Shown here one piece after another: positions 47,620 through 58,157 of a DNA stretch of 64,000 nt; the stretch's first letter is position 1, and each line of letters opens with the position of its first letter. The notes beneath the pieces are model-generated. The model was given only the letters and a program-made list of their open reading frames with translations. It did not search any database and had not been told where the DNA came from. The stretch is taken from assembly GCA_031308135.1 (NCBI GenBank), contig JAHLJT010000631.1, forward strand, positions 261,596,925-261,660,924, given 5' to 3'. This stretch comes from Acheta domesticus (lineage: Eukaryota; Arthropoda; Insecta; Orthoptera; Gryllidae). Made by a program: the position numbers and the translations under genes.

Positions 47620-48600
47620 GGAGAAAATTTAACGAAAAAATTTGGAGCAATTTTTGAGATTTTTGTGTAAATTTCCAGCGCAATTTACGTAAAAACTACT
47701 TGTTTTTGCAGAAAATTGTACCCGATCTTGTTTAAAGAGCGAACGTAGTACAATATACTTTGCGGCAAAAATCTCTATCTACAATTTTGTAGTTTTAAAA
47801 TGTTTATTGAAATATTCGAAAAACGAAGCAATATTCGAAAGTAGGACCAGCACCATATTTTTACTGCCATTTATTACATAAGTGAAGAAAAATTAAAGAA
47901 AAATTTAGAGCGGTTTTTGAGAAACAAAATATCGGTAAATTTTAAGCGCATCTTACGCAAAAGCTACTCGTATTTTCAAAAAAATGTACATTACCTTATT
48001 TTAGGTGCTAATTTTGCACTACCGACTTTGTTTGAGGCAAAAATTTTTATCTTCAATTTTGCAGCTTTGAATATTTTTTTTTTGCAATTTTCGAAAAATT
48101 AGGGATATCAACGAAAATGATACCGGCATCACTCTTGAACGTCCTTCGCAATATTGAACAACAAAATTCAATTAAAAAATTGTAGCCATTTTTTTGAAAA
48201 CTTTGAAGACGTTCGTGGGGCTTTATGTTAACTACCCCCCAAAATTAAAATATCGTTTTCAAATCTAGGAGCGTCAACATCAGCAAAAACGATTGGGTAA
48301 CATCAATTTTAAAGAACATCGGCTGAACGGTTTAAGCGCTAGCATTGACCACAGATGGACGGATAGACAGACGGACGTTTTGCTGTCTATCGATTTTGCG
48401 TCATCAAGAAGCAACAAAACATGGATTTTGGCTACAGCAGGAGTTACAGGATTGTTTCTAAATTTAGCAACAGGATTTATCCAATTTTTGGTTACCAAAT
48501 CCTAGTTATAAGAGTTTTTATGGCGAAAATTCGCCGTTTTCCGGCGCACGATAACATAACTTTATCTTTTTACAAAGTATTCGTAAAACGATAAAGTAAA
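47620..48600 (+). repeat. Family A, one partial and one fuller plus copy
   Basis: 5' parts at 47620-47870 and 47870-48230 are tandem versions of each other ('gaaaaatttagagcggttttt', 'gaggcaaaaatttttatctt'). The second runs on through 'cggctgaacggtttaagcg', 'gacagacggacgttttgctg' and an end 'caaagtattcgtaaaacg' then ATAAAGTAA. Confidence 0.65.
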
Positions 48601-49335
48601 AATCGGACGGTTTTTGAAAAAATTTTGAAAATATTTTTGAGTCTGATATAAAGTACCCCCAAATACCAAAATACCTGATTCAAATTCACAGGACCTCGAG
48701 TTTGGCCAGATCGATCGAGAATTATAAATTTTGGAGAAAATAATCTGAATGTTTAAGGGCGATGGAAATTTGAGAAACACGATATAACATTTGCATCTTT
48801 AACGCAGCGTACGTTTAGACGAAGCGGCTAACCAGAAGCCTTCTTGCGTGTGTTAAATTGTATCCGTGTGGCGAATACTTTTCTGTCTGAGTTAATGATC
48901 TTTTTCATACCTTAGAGTAGTTTTTATAATAGTTCGCGTCACAAAATTGCAAGTCACAAGGTCGCGCGTAGAGAGAACGTTTGCCAGTCATGCAGTTTCT
49001 TACGCAATTCTGTCGGACGCTGAAGTCCATTTTAATCGGTGATTTCACAAAGGGCATGAGTCACTAAAAGAATTTTTCAGGAGAGACAAAAAACGTTTTT
49101 GTTCGTCACAAGAGGTATTTCAAAATTTGAAAAAATTACTACAGTATTACTACAGCCCTAGTATACATAAATATTAAACATATGTCAAATACCACTTTTT
49201 TTTGCAACAACACCCTGAAAATAAATTATATTGTTTTATGACTTGTGCTCTTTAGGCAATCAACTGACTGAGACTACTTTCTTATACGTGGAAATCTTGT
49301 ACTGAACTGCAAACAAACGTACTTTATATCTCGGT
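48601..49335. other. Intron DNA, nothing recognised
   Basis: AT-rich, with a possible family A trace at 48600-48780. No gene. Confidence 0.35.
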
Positions 49336-49450
49336 TGTCCGGGTGACGCCGCATGCCAGGCTGTGTAGCCGACGTTTCGACCATCATTTCACGGTCTTCT
49401 TCAGGGCTGGTCTGCGCTGGTGTAGTCCGCGCTCGGGTATACGATGGATG
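49336..49450 (-). mobile_element. Penelope-like element 3' tail (minus)
   Basis: On the minus strand 'agccctgaagaagaccg' is followed by 'gatggtcgaaacgtcggc', the CTGAAGAAG...GAAACGT pattern found in many Penelope-like 3' ends. No protein-coding part was found with it. Confidence 0.45.
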
Positions 49451-50137
49451 AGGGGGGCGTCTATTTTTCTATTTTTCTATCTTTTTTCTATCACTATTTT
49501 CCGACACATCAAGTTTAACACACGTTAGCATGTACAGTCTGTTATTTAGTTACCTTCATCCCATTTTTCAGAAATATCCTGACTGTTGACTCCTTCCACA
49601 CGAGATACTCATTCTCATTATAAAATGACATGTGTTAAGTTGGTACATAATTAAGGGTCTTCTTGCCATTGATTTTTTTTCCATTTGGAGGAATCTTTTC
49701 TTTATAGGCTCTTGCAGGATCTGGAAGAGATCCTGAACTTCAGCGCTCTCTTGCAACTACAACAGAATGATCAGCTATCACATCAATAAATTTCATTCTT
49801 TTTACTTCAGCACGATATTCCTTTGACATGTCACAAATATTGTAAGCAATGATGGTTAAAAGCTCCGTTTTTGATCACGTGGGATCTTTTTCCTTAGACT
49901 TTCACTGAAGAGAGATCTTTTTGGAACAGGTAGGCCACCAGGTTCTGCAATTTAGAATTTCTTGTGTTTCCGTATGTTTTATATTGTAACGATTCCCTGC
50001 CTGATGCATAACGGAAGAATTTCATGTGGAGTATATAATATGTCATTTTTTTCCGGTACTCCAAGATCCAGATCACAGGGCAAGTATGTGTGTCCCTTCA
50101 TTTGAAAAAGTGAACAACTTTCTCCAATTTATTATTC

Positions 50138-50170
50138 ACTAGCTGAAGTACCCGGCATTGTCTGGGCATT
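50138..50170 (-). mobile_element. Second type of Helitron-like 3' end (minus)
   Basis: Minus strand: 'gcccagacaatgccggg' forms a short GC hairpin, then 'tacttcag' and CTAG|T. A GCCCGGG-type hairpin plus CTAG is common among invertebrate Helitrons. Confidence 0.45.
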
Positions 50171-50483
50171 TATTACAGTAACTTTTTAGCCAGGAAGAGG
50201 AATTCCATTTATCCATGCTCTGCGGTGGGGCCTACTTCTCTCCCATTGAATCCCTGCCCCGCCAACCTAGCCCTGCCTTGTCTTACACCCTATTTGGAAA
50301 TTTCTGGTCTACCTCGCTCATTTTCATACTAAAGAAAGTTTACATTTTTCTTATTGGGAGTTTCAGCTCCCAAACATTCCTCACTTTATAACTAAAAACA
50401 ATAAACAAATCTAAACTATTAATACAAAATACTCGTAAAACACTCGTACCGACGTATATCCTTTTTGTAGAGTTTTATATCCC

Positions 50484-50655
50484 ACCCTCGGTGGCTTATT
50501 GGTTAGCGTGCTCGCTTTCCATGAAACAACCCCGAGCTCGATTCCCGGCCGGGTAAATTAGATCTGTGCGCTTTGCTTACAAATATCTCAGTATCGATTG
50601 CTGTGTGACGATGCGAAAACCTGTCCTAAGGTTAAGAAGACCGGTATATACGGTA
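50484..50655 (+). mobile_element. tRNA-derived SINE, copy 2
   Basis: tRNA-like head 50484-50554 with box A-like 'tggcttattggttagcg' and box B-like 'gagctcgattccc', ends ACCC / GGGT. The body 'gtgcgctttgcttacaa', 'gctgtgtgacgatgcgaaaa' matches 23964-24125. Confidence 0.75.
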
Positions 50656-50869
50656 AAGGTATGTCTTCGTGCTAATTGTTATGTTCCCAAAATGAACGAA
50701 AGTCGTCATCATAACAAACAATTTATTTATTCTGTTAACCAACATATTTACATTATACCACAAAATATACCAGGAGCTATTTCCTTGTCGGTTGGCATTA
50801 ACGCCAAAGTCCGTGTCCCACCAGTGCGTCACTTAGCACCAGTTCTGTAACACACGTCTGACTGCGCGA

Positions 50870-51330
50870 CCCCGCCGTGCGCATCTCCAGCGCGCATCTC
50901 GCCATGCATCACCAAGCCGGCGCCACCCCGGCTGGTAGTCGCGTCGTATTCCGCACGCCCCTGGTGCTGCCTCTCCGCGTGTGCTTCCTCTCCTGGCTGC
51001 AGGCTCTCTCCAGCGACTCCACTACGCTGTCTCCCCGTTGTACCGCGGTGCTCCTCAGACCGCTACTGCCAGACTGCCTTTGCCGCCACCTGCTCCCGCC
51101 TATATAGGGCCGGCGTGGCCTGGGTTAGCCTCGCCTCACGGCTTGCTTGCTCGCTGGCCAGCGTTCCGGGTCGGCGAGCTCTGTGGCGCGCGGCGTACAG
51201 CTGCGCGCGCGCCAGCTTCAAATGCTGTACACAGCACTAATCACACGAACTCCTTATCCCATGGCCGAGAGGCTGGGTCACCGCCGGTCAGCCAAGGCCC
51301 ATAGCAGGCTGTCGTGTCAACGGACAGTAT
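50870..51330 (+). repeat. GC-rich repeat with TATA-like box, copy 1
   Basis: CpG-rich island in AT-rich intron. 'cctatatagggccggc' near 51100 corresponds to 'cctataaagggccgat' at 56059 in a second copy, with related flanks ('ctctctccag.gactgcc' upstream; 'gcgcgcgccagcttcaaatg' and 'gcgcgccaaattcaatag' downstream). It may be an LTR or other Pol II promoter-bearing repeat. Open frames across it are not supported as genes. Confidence 0.5.
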
Positions 51331-51484
51331 TTACATATTATATCAATACTTTCAATAAATTGCCAAATTGTAAAACTAACTCTTTTTAATTTTTTATTAT
51401 ACCGTGCTCATAAAGAAAGGTTAAAGATTTATCTCCTGCCAAATCGTGACCTTCAAGGAACTTACTGTTTTAAGCGGAGTATAA

Positions 51485-51514
51485 CATCCGAGAGTTCTCG
51501 CATGGGTACGCTAA
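51485..51514 (+). mobile_element. Helitron-like 3' terminus
   Basis: Hairpin 'atccgagagttctcgcat' then GGGTACG and CTAA, a CTRR variant of the terminus at 7301 and 16451. Confidence 0.6.
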
Positions 51515-52886
51515 TAGATAGATCCGGAATAATAGATATAAATGTCGTTAGGTCTTCGATGAATCATAATCACAAAAGTAAATGAAAATATCTATGATGA
51601 AATGTAATTTCCGGTTTCAATAATTATTTTGAAGATTTTGAAGACCTTGCACATTTTTTACCTCTTCCATTTTGACATCTTCCATAGTACGTAGACGTAC
51701 ATATTCGTCTGCACGTTAATAATATTTAATTACCCAGGTAACTAAACACAATATTAAACACGAACCCAATCTGCGAAGTAAACTCCTACTCCTAGCCTTT
51801 GCCACAGATTGAACCAATAGCTGATTTTGTGCAGCGAATACGAGGACGTTCTCTTATAAATTGAGGGAGGAGCCACCATGTTGAGGGCAGAATGGGCATG
51901 GGTCTAGGACTCCCGCCCTTTGAACAGTCAACGAGAATTTGACATGTCTGACTGAGACTGGGTACATGGAAGTCATGTACACCCAAGGATGTATCGACCT
52001 TCAAGAAAATGTTCAAAACTCAATTTGTGAAAAAGATCATGACTCATGCCCTTTATGAAATCACCGATTCACTTGATCTCGAGGAAAACTTGTGCATCCC
52101 ATCGGTCAATACTAACCACTTGATATCGAAATCATTGTTTGGAAGCAGTTGCTAGCCCGGACTGCGCGTTTTCCGTCCTTTTATGAGGGTCCGTAATTAT
52201 TCAGAAGTAAAAGGTCTGCATTCAATCTGTTATTTCTACAAAATGACATTACATAACAGGTAACAGAGTAATTTCTGCCAGTAAAACAAGATAAATACGG
52301 AATTACTCGTACATATTACTATAAACAGTAATTCATATTAGTTTGTTGACGTCTGTAATGCAAACGTCTCACTTTTTACTCATCACGTCAGAAGATTGAG
52401 AATCAATGTATCTGAACTTTGTTCGGTGAATGGATAAGGAGCTGGTTCAGAGTCTTTATCACGCACACATTTCTTTCACTTGTTTTACTCCTGCAAAACT
52501 TCCAAGTTCGACCGCGTCTATGTAAATTTGTTTTATTTGCTTCTTTATTTATTTATTTATTTATTGCAAAGCGGAGAGCGAGAAGCCAAATGGCCTTGAA
52601 GCTTGCATTCTTATGTCACGAACTATTGTTTTGAAAATAAATAATATCATGCGCATAATATCAATACGCATTGATAAACGATATAATATAATTATGGATA
52701 AAATAGGTTTACCGGTGGAAAAGGGTTGTGGCGGATGGGGTTTCTTAGGATACTGCTCTGGCATTCGCCTAGTGTCAATCAAAATAATATCCACATCTTT
52801 GTTTGTGAATATTATTTCAAACAAATATTTTCTGGGATAACTTTTCTCAACATCGGATTAGTATTTGATCTGTACTGTGCCCAAAG
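51515..52886. other. Intron DNA with a (TTTA)n run
   Basis: A (TTTA)n tract at 52543-52565 precedes 'gcaaagcggagagcgagaag', probably the tail end of a minus-strand retroelement. Nothing else was recognised up to the exon 3 acceptor. Confidence 0.4.
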
Positions 52887-53050
52887 GGATCTTCTTCTCT
52901 GACGGGCTGCCGTGGCTGGAACAGAAGCGCTTCATGCTGCGCAACATGCGCGACTTCGGCTTCGGACGGCGCTTCCAGAGCATGGAGGAGGTGCTGCAGG
53001 AGGAGGTGGGCGACCTTGTGGCGCTGGCGCGAGGCGAGTGGACGGACGAG
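52887..53050 (+). CDS. P450 coding exon 3: helix C region
   Basis: Encodes residues 120 (split Gly) to 174. GIFFSDGLPWLEQKRFMLRN is helix C, which contacts a haem propionate; the family WxxxR motif reads W-L-E-Q-K here with Arg one place later. RDFGFGRR, a strong CYP304/305-type signature, follows, then FQSMEEVLQEEVGDLVAL (helix D). The acceptor is GCCCAAAG (52879-52886), poor in pyrimidines. The donor is GTAAGT at 53051, phase 0. The last 80 bases plus the donor are the first unit of a 92-bp tandem array, so six further GTAAGT donors follow downstream. Confidence 0.88.
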
Positions 53051-53664
53051 GTAAGTGGCAGCGCTTCCAGAGCATGGAGGAGGTGCTGCAGGAGGAGGTG
53101 GGCGACCTGGTGGCGCTGGCGCGAGGCGAGTGGAAGGACGAGGTAAGTGGCAGCGCTTCCAGAGCATGGAGGAGGTGCTGCAGGAGGAGGTGGGCGACCT
53201 GGTGGCGCTGGCGCGAGGCGAGTGGAAGGACGAGGTAAGTGGCAGCGCTTCCAGAGCATGGAGGAGGTGCTGCAGGAGGAGGTGGGCGACCTGGTGGCGC
53301 TGGCGCGAGGCGAGTGGAAGGACGAGGTAAGTGGCAGCGCTTCCAGAGCATGGAGGAGGGGCTGCAGGAGGAGGTGGGCGACCTTGTGGCGCTGGCGCGA
53401 GGCGAGTGGACGGACGAGGTAAGTGGCAGCGCTTCCAGAGCATGGAGGAGGTGCTGCAGGAGGAGGTGGGCGACCTGGTGGCGCTGGCGCGAGGCGAGTG
53501 GAAGGACGAGGTAAGTGGCAGCGCTTCCAGAGCATGGAGGAGGTGCTGCAGGAGGAGGTGGGCGACCTGGTGGCGCTGGCGCGAGGCGAGTGGAAGGACG
53601 AGGTAAGTGGCAGCGCTTCCAGAGCATGGAGGAGGTGCTGCAGGAGGAGGTGGGCGACCTGGTG
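52971..53664 (+). repeat. 92-bp tandem array over the exon 3 donor (8 units)
   Basis: Units start GCTTCCAGAGCATGGAGG at 52971, 53063, 53155, 53247, 53339, 53431, 53523 and 53615. Each carries 80 bases of exon and GTAAGTGGCAGC; the last is truncated before its donor. Units 1 and 5 share CTTGTGG and GTGGACGG, while 2-4, 6 and 7 have CTGGTGG and GTGGAAGG, so the array looks like a duplicated four-unit block. Reading past the first donor shifts frame (92 is not a multiple of 3) and meets the TAA within the second GTAAGT. Long frames on both strands here are artefacts. Confidence 0.95.
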
Positions 53665-54047
53665 GGAGGTGGGCGAACATAACCGTTGAGTAGCAGGTAA
53701 ATACAAAGAAGAGAAAATATTGTACGTGAATGTTGTGAATAGCGTGTGGTGTAATCCATTTTATTGTATATTATCCAAATCATTTATGGGCGCGACTGTA
53801 GGTCACTGTCAAAAGGCATAATTTGTCAGCTGTGTCCGTAGCGCTTGTTCTGCGTTTGGAGACAACTGATTGGTCAGATAGTGATTGACATCGGGACCAT
53901 TCGTGTATTCTCGGTTGTGTGTTTGGGCCTTCACATTCAAACAACATTAGTCCCTAATTCTGCCGTCTGCAAATGTAAAGTGAACGAGTAATACCATGTA
54001 ATTAATCTGATAACCAAAACATCACCCGATATTTTTTTTCTGCACAG

Positions 54048-54320
54048 GCTGCAATGAAGGACGGCTGCATGCAGTTTCCCACCGCTCTTTATCCGAGTAT
54101 GATCAACATTTTGTGGATGATGATAGCGGGACAGCGTTTCTCACGTGACCAATACGGCGTTCTGCGTGCGATCGCGGAAGCTTCCAACAAATTCGTCCAG
54201 AGCGTGGATCAGCTCGGAGGCGCCGTGGCACAGACCCCCTGGCTGGCTAAGATCGCCCCCGAAGCAACCGGACTGCCAGAGACTGTACGCAACAGCAAGC
54301 ATCTCTCTGACACTGTCAAG
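54048..54320 (+). CDS. P450 coding exon 4: helices E to G
   Basis: Encodes residues 175-265, phase 0 at both ends. It starts AAMKDGCMQFPTALYPSMIN and contains ILWMMIAGQRFSRDQYGVLR, the helix E to F segment in which 'AGQRF' is typical of insect CYP2-clan enzymes, then a helix F/G region (VDQLGGAVAQTPWLAKIAPE) and SKHLSDTVK. The acceptor is TTTTTTTCTGCACAG (54033-54047), the strongest of the gene. The donor is GTAAGG at 54321. Codon use is less GC-biased than in exons 2 and 3. Confidence 0.9.
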
Positions 54321-55869
54321 GTAAGGGCCTTCTGTCTTTAGAACGCTCTGAGACTGTACAGTTGGCGAAACATAAAATGGGTAACGGCCAAATTCAGAAG
54401 TGCCCGTCTTTCCGCGCATTCTGGCACACTGTACGGACGAAAACTCCATCTGGTTCTTTCATAGTTAACTATTACCAAAGAACATTCGGAACCAACTGCC
54501 ATCGACTGAGAAGCTGATAGGCTGGATTTCCCGCAATCATGATCTCTAGTTTGAACTTTCTCTATGATACGCGTGTTTATCCGAATGATTGAGAGTATTG
54601 GTGTAGAAGGCACAGGGGGGCGAGGATAGTCTCCATCGCGTCGTCATGCAAGCCATTCGATGGTCTACAAGAAATATATCAATAACGATAATTTCGTACA
54701 ATACGACATAAAACGTTCAGCACATGCAATAGAATTAGTGGATTTGAAAAGGAAATTTGGAAATTTTTAATTCTGATTTACTTGCAAAAATATCAATTGA
54801 ATATCCCATCTTTTAACGCAAAACAACTTAAGTACGTGAACGAATATTACGGATCCGAGACGAAGAAATGAAGTGTGCGAAGGCGGCTTCAGGATCGGAA
54901 AAATAATTGGGAGTGGGAAGTTTTGGCGAAGTAAATAGTGTTCAAATATCAGTGTTTCCGAAATTTTAGGTCTTTGCAACAATTAAACTAGGTATTCAGT
55001 AATAATTTTGCATCGCTTGTCAAAATTGTTATTTTGCAATATCCACCTCAAAGACAATTTGAGGACCCTTCCTCCGTATAGCGCACGTTTGTCGGAATTG
55101 TTTATAAAATTGTTAATTGTTGAAAAAATGTTAATTTGCAGTTTTCGGTTCTGGAATATAAGGGACTCCTTTCCTCTTCAGTACTGCAAAATTTGGAAAT
55201 TGTTTATAATTTACAAATTTTGCGAAATTATTTTATTGTCTTTTCTAAACTGCCTTTGAATGAGATGCAAAATTTCGCAATCCCATCGGCGCTATCGCCT
55301 TTCGTTTTCGAGATATGTAATTGTTTCTAAGAAATTAGCATGTCATGACAACTCCCATTTCTTTGGAAGTCAATGGCAGTTCTCTCATAAATCTACCCTT
55401 CAAGCAGTTTTCCAAATGCAACGTGCATTGAGAGACACTCTTTTCTCATGCGACCCTGACACCAGAATGGCATTTGAAACTACCTTCAGAACGCAAGTCG
55501 ATTGTTTTGCGAGTCAAAATCATGGAAACATGAGTTGTTACAAATGTTCCCTAAATACGCAAATGCCAAGAAGGTCATCTTATGAGAACGCACAAATTCT
55601 CTGAGCATATGAATGAATCAGTCATTTCAACAGCGGAGCCACTACCTTATAATAGTAATAACATCCACAATTTCTTTAATGTATTGTGTTATTTAAATGC
55701 AGCCCGTGTTCAACTCGTGCAGAAAAGCAAACATTAATACTATCATTTAAACTAAAAATAACCATTGTTAGGATGATTACGTTCAGAATAATTGAACGAC
55801 CAGAATCCTAGGTTCTCTACCATTTGACTGAAACACCGGATAGATAGCCAGCCATATTGCAAGTCCCAA
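54321..55869. other. Intron DNA, nothing recognised
   Basis: AT-rich sequence with no supported exon, repeat boundary or RNA gene. Confidence 0.4.
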
Positions 55870-56220
55870 TTGGGCAATCTCCAATGCCCTGTTTCCCTAT
55901 ATGTCTGCTCCTGGACGTTTCCCACTAACGCTGGCTGCAATCGTCGCCCCCACGACGATAGACATCTGGCTGCTGGTTCTCTGGACTGGACGCGTACCGC
56001 CTCTCGTGACTCTCTCGGGGCTCTCTCCAGACTGCCCTCGGGGTGTCGGCCGGCTCCCTATAAAGGGCCGATGCTTGGCGGCGAGACTCGCTCCAAGCCT
56101 CGAGCCTGCCGGACCGTGCCCACGGCTTGCCGCTGCCGCCGCCGATTCCCGCCAGAGCGCGCCGTCTTGATGCCCGCGCGCCAAATTCAATAGTTATGCA
56201 CGCCGTGATAAGAGCGACAT
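55870..56220 (+). repeat. GC-rich repeat with TATA-like box, copy 2
   Basis: Related to 50870-51330: 'ctctctccagactgccc', 'cctataaagggccgatg', 'gcgcgccaaattcaatag' and 'aacaccttatcgg' in the same order. Overlapping open frames in all registers are not supported. Confidence 0.5.
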
Positions 56221-56518
56221 AACAAACACCTTATCGGATAGGAAAATATATTGGAGATATGCCCCATTCAGTAACTGTCTTCTATGATGTGGGAATCGAA
56301 CGGGTGTTCTATGTACGACCAGTTGCACTGAACCCGTAGCCCACTAAGGAACCAACCTGTACGCTCTGAAGTCGCATGACCTACTGCTGGCGATATTCTT
56401 GAGGCAGGGAAGATGCACACGGTATTGGGCTGGTTGGGGCTGTACATCCTGAGTGAAAAATAAATACATTAGCGAAATAAACACACTACTTGAATTTCTG
56501 TGATATTTCACTTTTCAT

Positions 56519-56880
56519 CTATATATAAAACGAAGTCGGGTTAGTTACACCATTTATAACTCAAGAACGGCTGGACCAATTTTAATTATCTCGGCTTTGT
56601 TGGATTCATCTGCGCCACTAATAGCAGAATAACTATTAAAATATATAAAAAATGGGGCTAGATGGCACTGTAGAATGAAAAAAATTCATGACAAATGCAA
56701 CCCGCTACACTCGGTAGGATTTTTAAATCTATATCGTTATATAACTCCTAAACGAAACGTTCTTGGGCATTAAAAACTAAAATTGTGAGGCCAAAAGCCT
56801 CCAAGAAACGATTTTCATACCGTAATATACAGGATGAGATCTTGAACATTAAATTTTTGCTGGTCCGACGCTTCTCCAAA
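56519..56880 (+). mobile_element. Helitron-like 5' part
   Basis: Begins TCTATATATAAAACGAAG and 'ataactcaagaacggctgg', then shares 'aaatgcaacccgc' and 'tgaggccaaaagcctcc' with 12290-12500. No replication initiator or helicase ORF is present. Confidence 0.5.
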
Positions 56881-58157
56881 TTGCCTCACCTGGTCGCGGT
56901 GCGAACAACTCACAGTGCGAACAACTCACTGTTTCCATCGCAGTGTTGTCAATAATATGTGAATTCCACAACTGCATAACAATATAATACAAAAGTCCTG
57001 TAAACTTGTATTGGGAAAAAAATCTGATACCATACAGTTCTATCAAGTCACAACAATGACACGTAATTCACAGAAATTTGCGACAGCGGAACGGAATTCA
57101 ATGGTTTCAATGTTTGTCACAAAATTATAGAAAAACTTCTCGTATTTTGAAAAAAATACGTATAACCTTATTTAAAGATGTAGTTTTGACAAATATATTT
57201 AATTGAGAAAAAATTGTATTTTTAAAATTGTAGTTGTAGGAAAACGATGAAAACGAAGCGCAGTCAATTCCGAGCGGGCTATTCTGTTGGTCAGGAAATT
57301 AAAGAAAAACTACTCATATTTTCAAAAAAATTAACATGACCTTATTTGAAGATCTGTTTATGATGAGCATATTTCTTTAAGAAAAATCGTATCTTCACAA
57401 TTGTAGTTCTAGAAAGACGCCGAAATTTTTATAATTTTTTAAAAATTTTTGCGAAATCAGGTACTTTAACGAACATAAAACTTGCACCATTCTTTGAAGT
57501 TGTCTTTATGCTACCTCAGGTCCCAATTTAATAAAAAAACGTTGTGCGGTTTTTTAAGAAAAAATAGTTTAAAGAAAATTAAAAAATGTCCATGTACGAC
57601 AGTTTTCCGAAAAAATACTTGTTTTTGAAAAATCGAACATAACGTTATTTGAAGACCATTGTTATTAACACATTTCATTGAGAAAAAATCTTTATAATTG
57701 CAGTTGTTGGAAAATGCCGAAAACATTTCGAATTTTTTCAATTTTCGAAAAATCAGTTTTCAACCAACATGAGACCTACGCCATTCTGTTAAATAACCTT
57801 CAGACTATTCAACAACAAAATGTGAAAATTGTTGGCGCCATTTTTTGAAAATGTTGAAAATGTCCCAGGGGCTTCATATAAAGTACCCTCTTAAACTAAA
57901 ATATCGGTTTCAAATTCTAGGCGCCGCGAGATTATTCAGAACGGTCAGAGAGTATCAATTTTGGAGAAAATCGGCTGAACAGTTTATTCTCTAGCGTTGT
58001 TCACAGACAGACGGACAGATGTTTTGCTTTCAATTGATTTTTCGGTATCAAGAACCCACAAAATAGGGATTCTGGCTGCACCACGTGTTAGGAGATTTTT
58101 TCTTAATTTGAATATAAAGTAACAGTTCCAAGAGATTTTTATAGACAGACCAACACT

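Noticed and set aside
53050..53155. Tandem micro-exons made by splicing GTAAGT to the next CTTCCAG
   Set aside because: It would give in-phase 72-base exons but needs 20-base introns, far below the known minimum.
52847..53783. Overlapping open frames of 277-283 codons on the minus strand and ~90-codon frames on the plus strand
   Set aside because: They are the 92-bp array read in other registers; only the frame joining to the P450 exons has family similarity.
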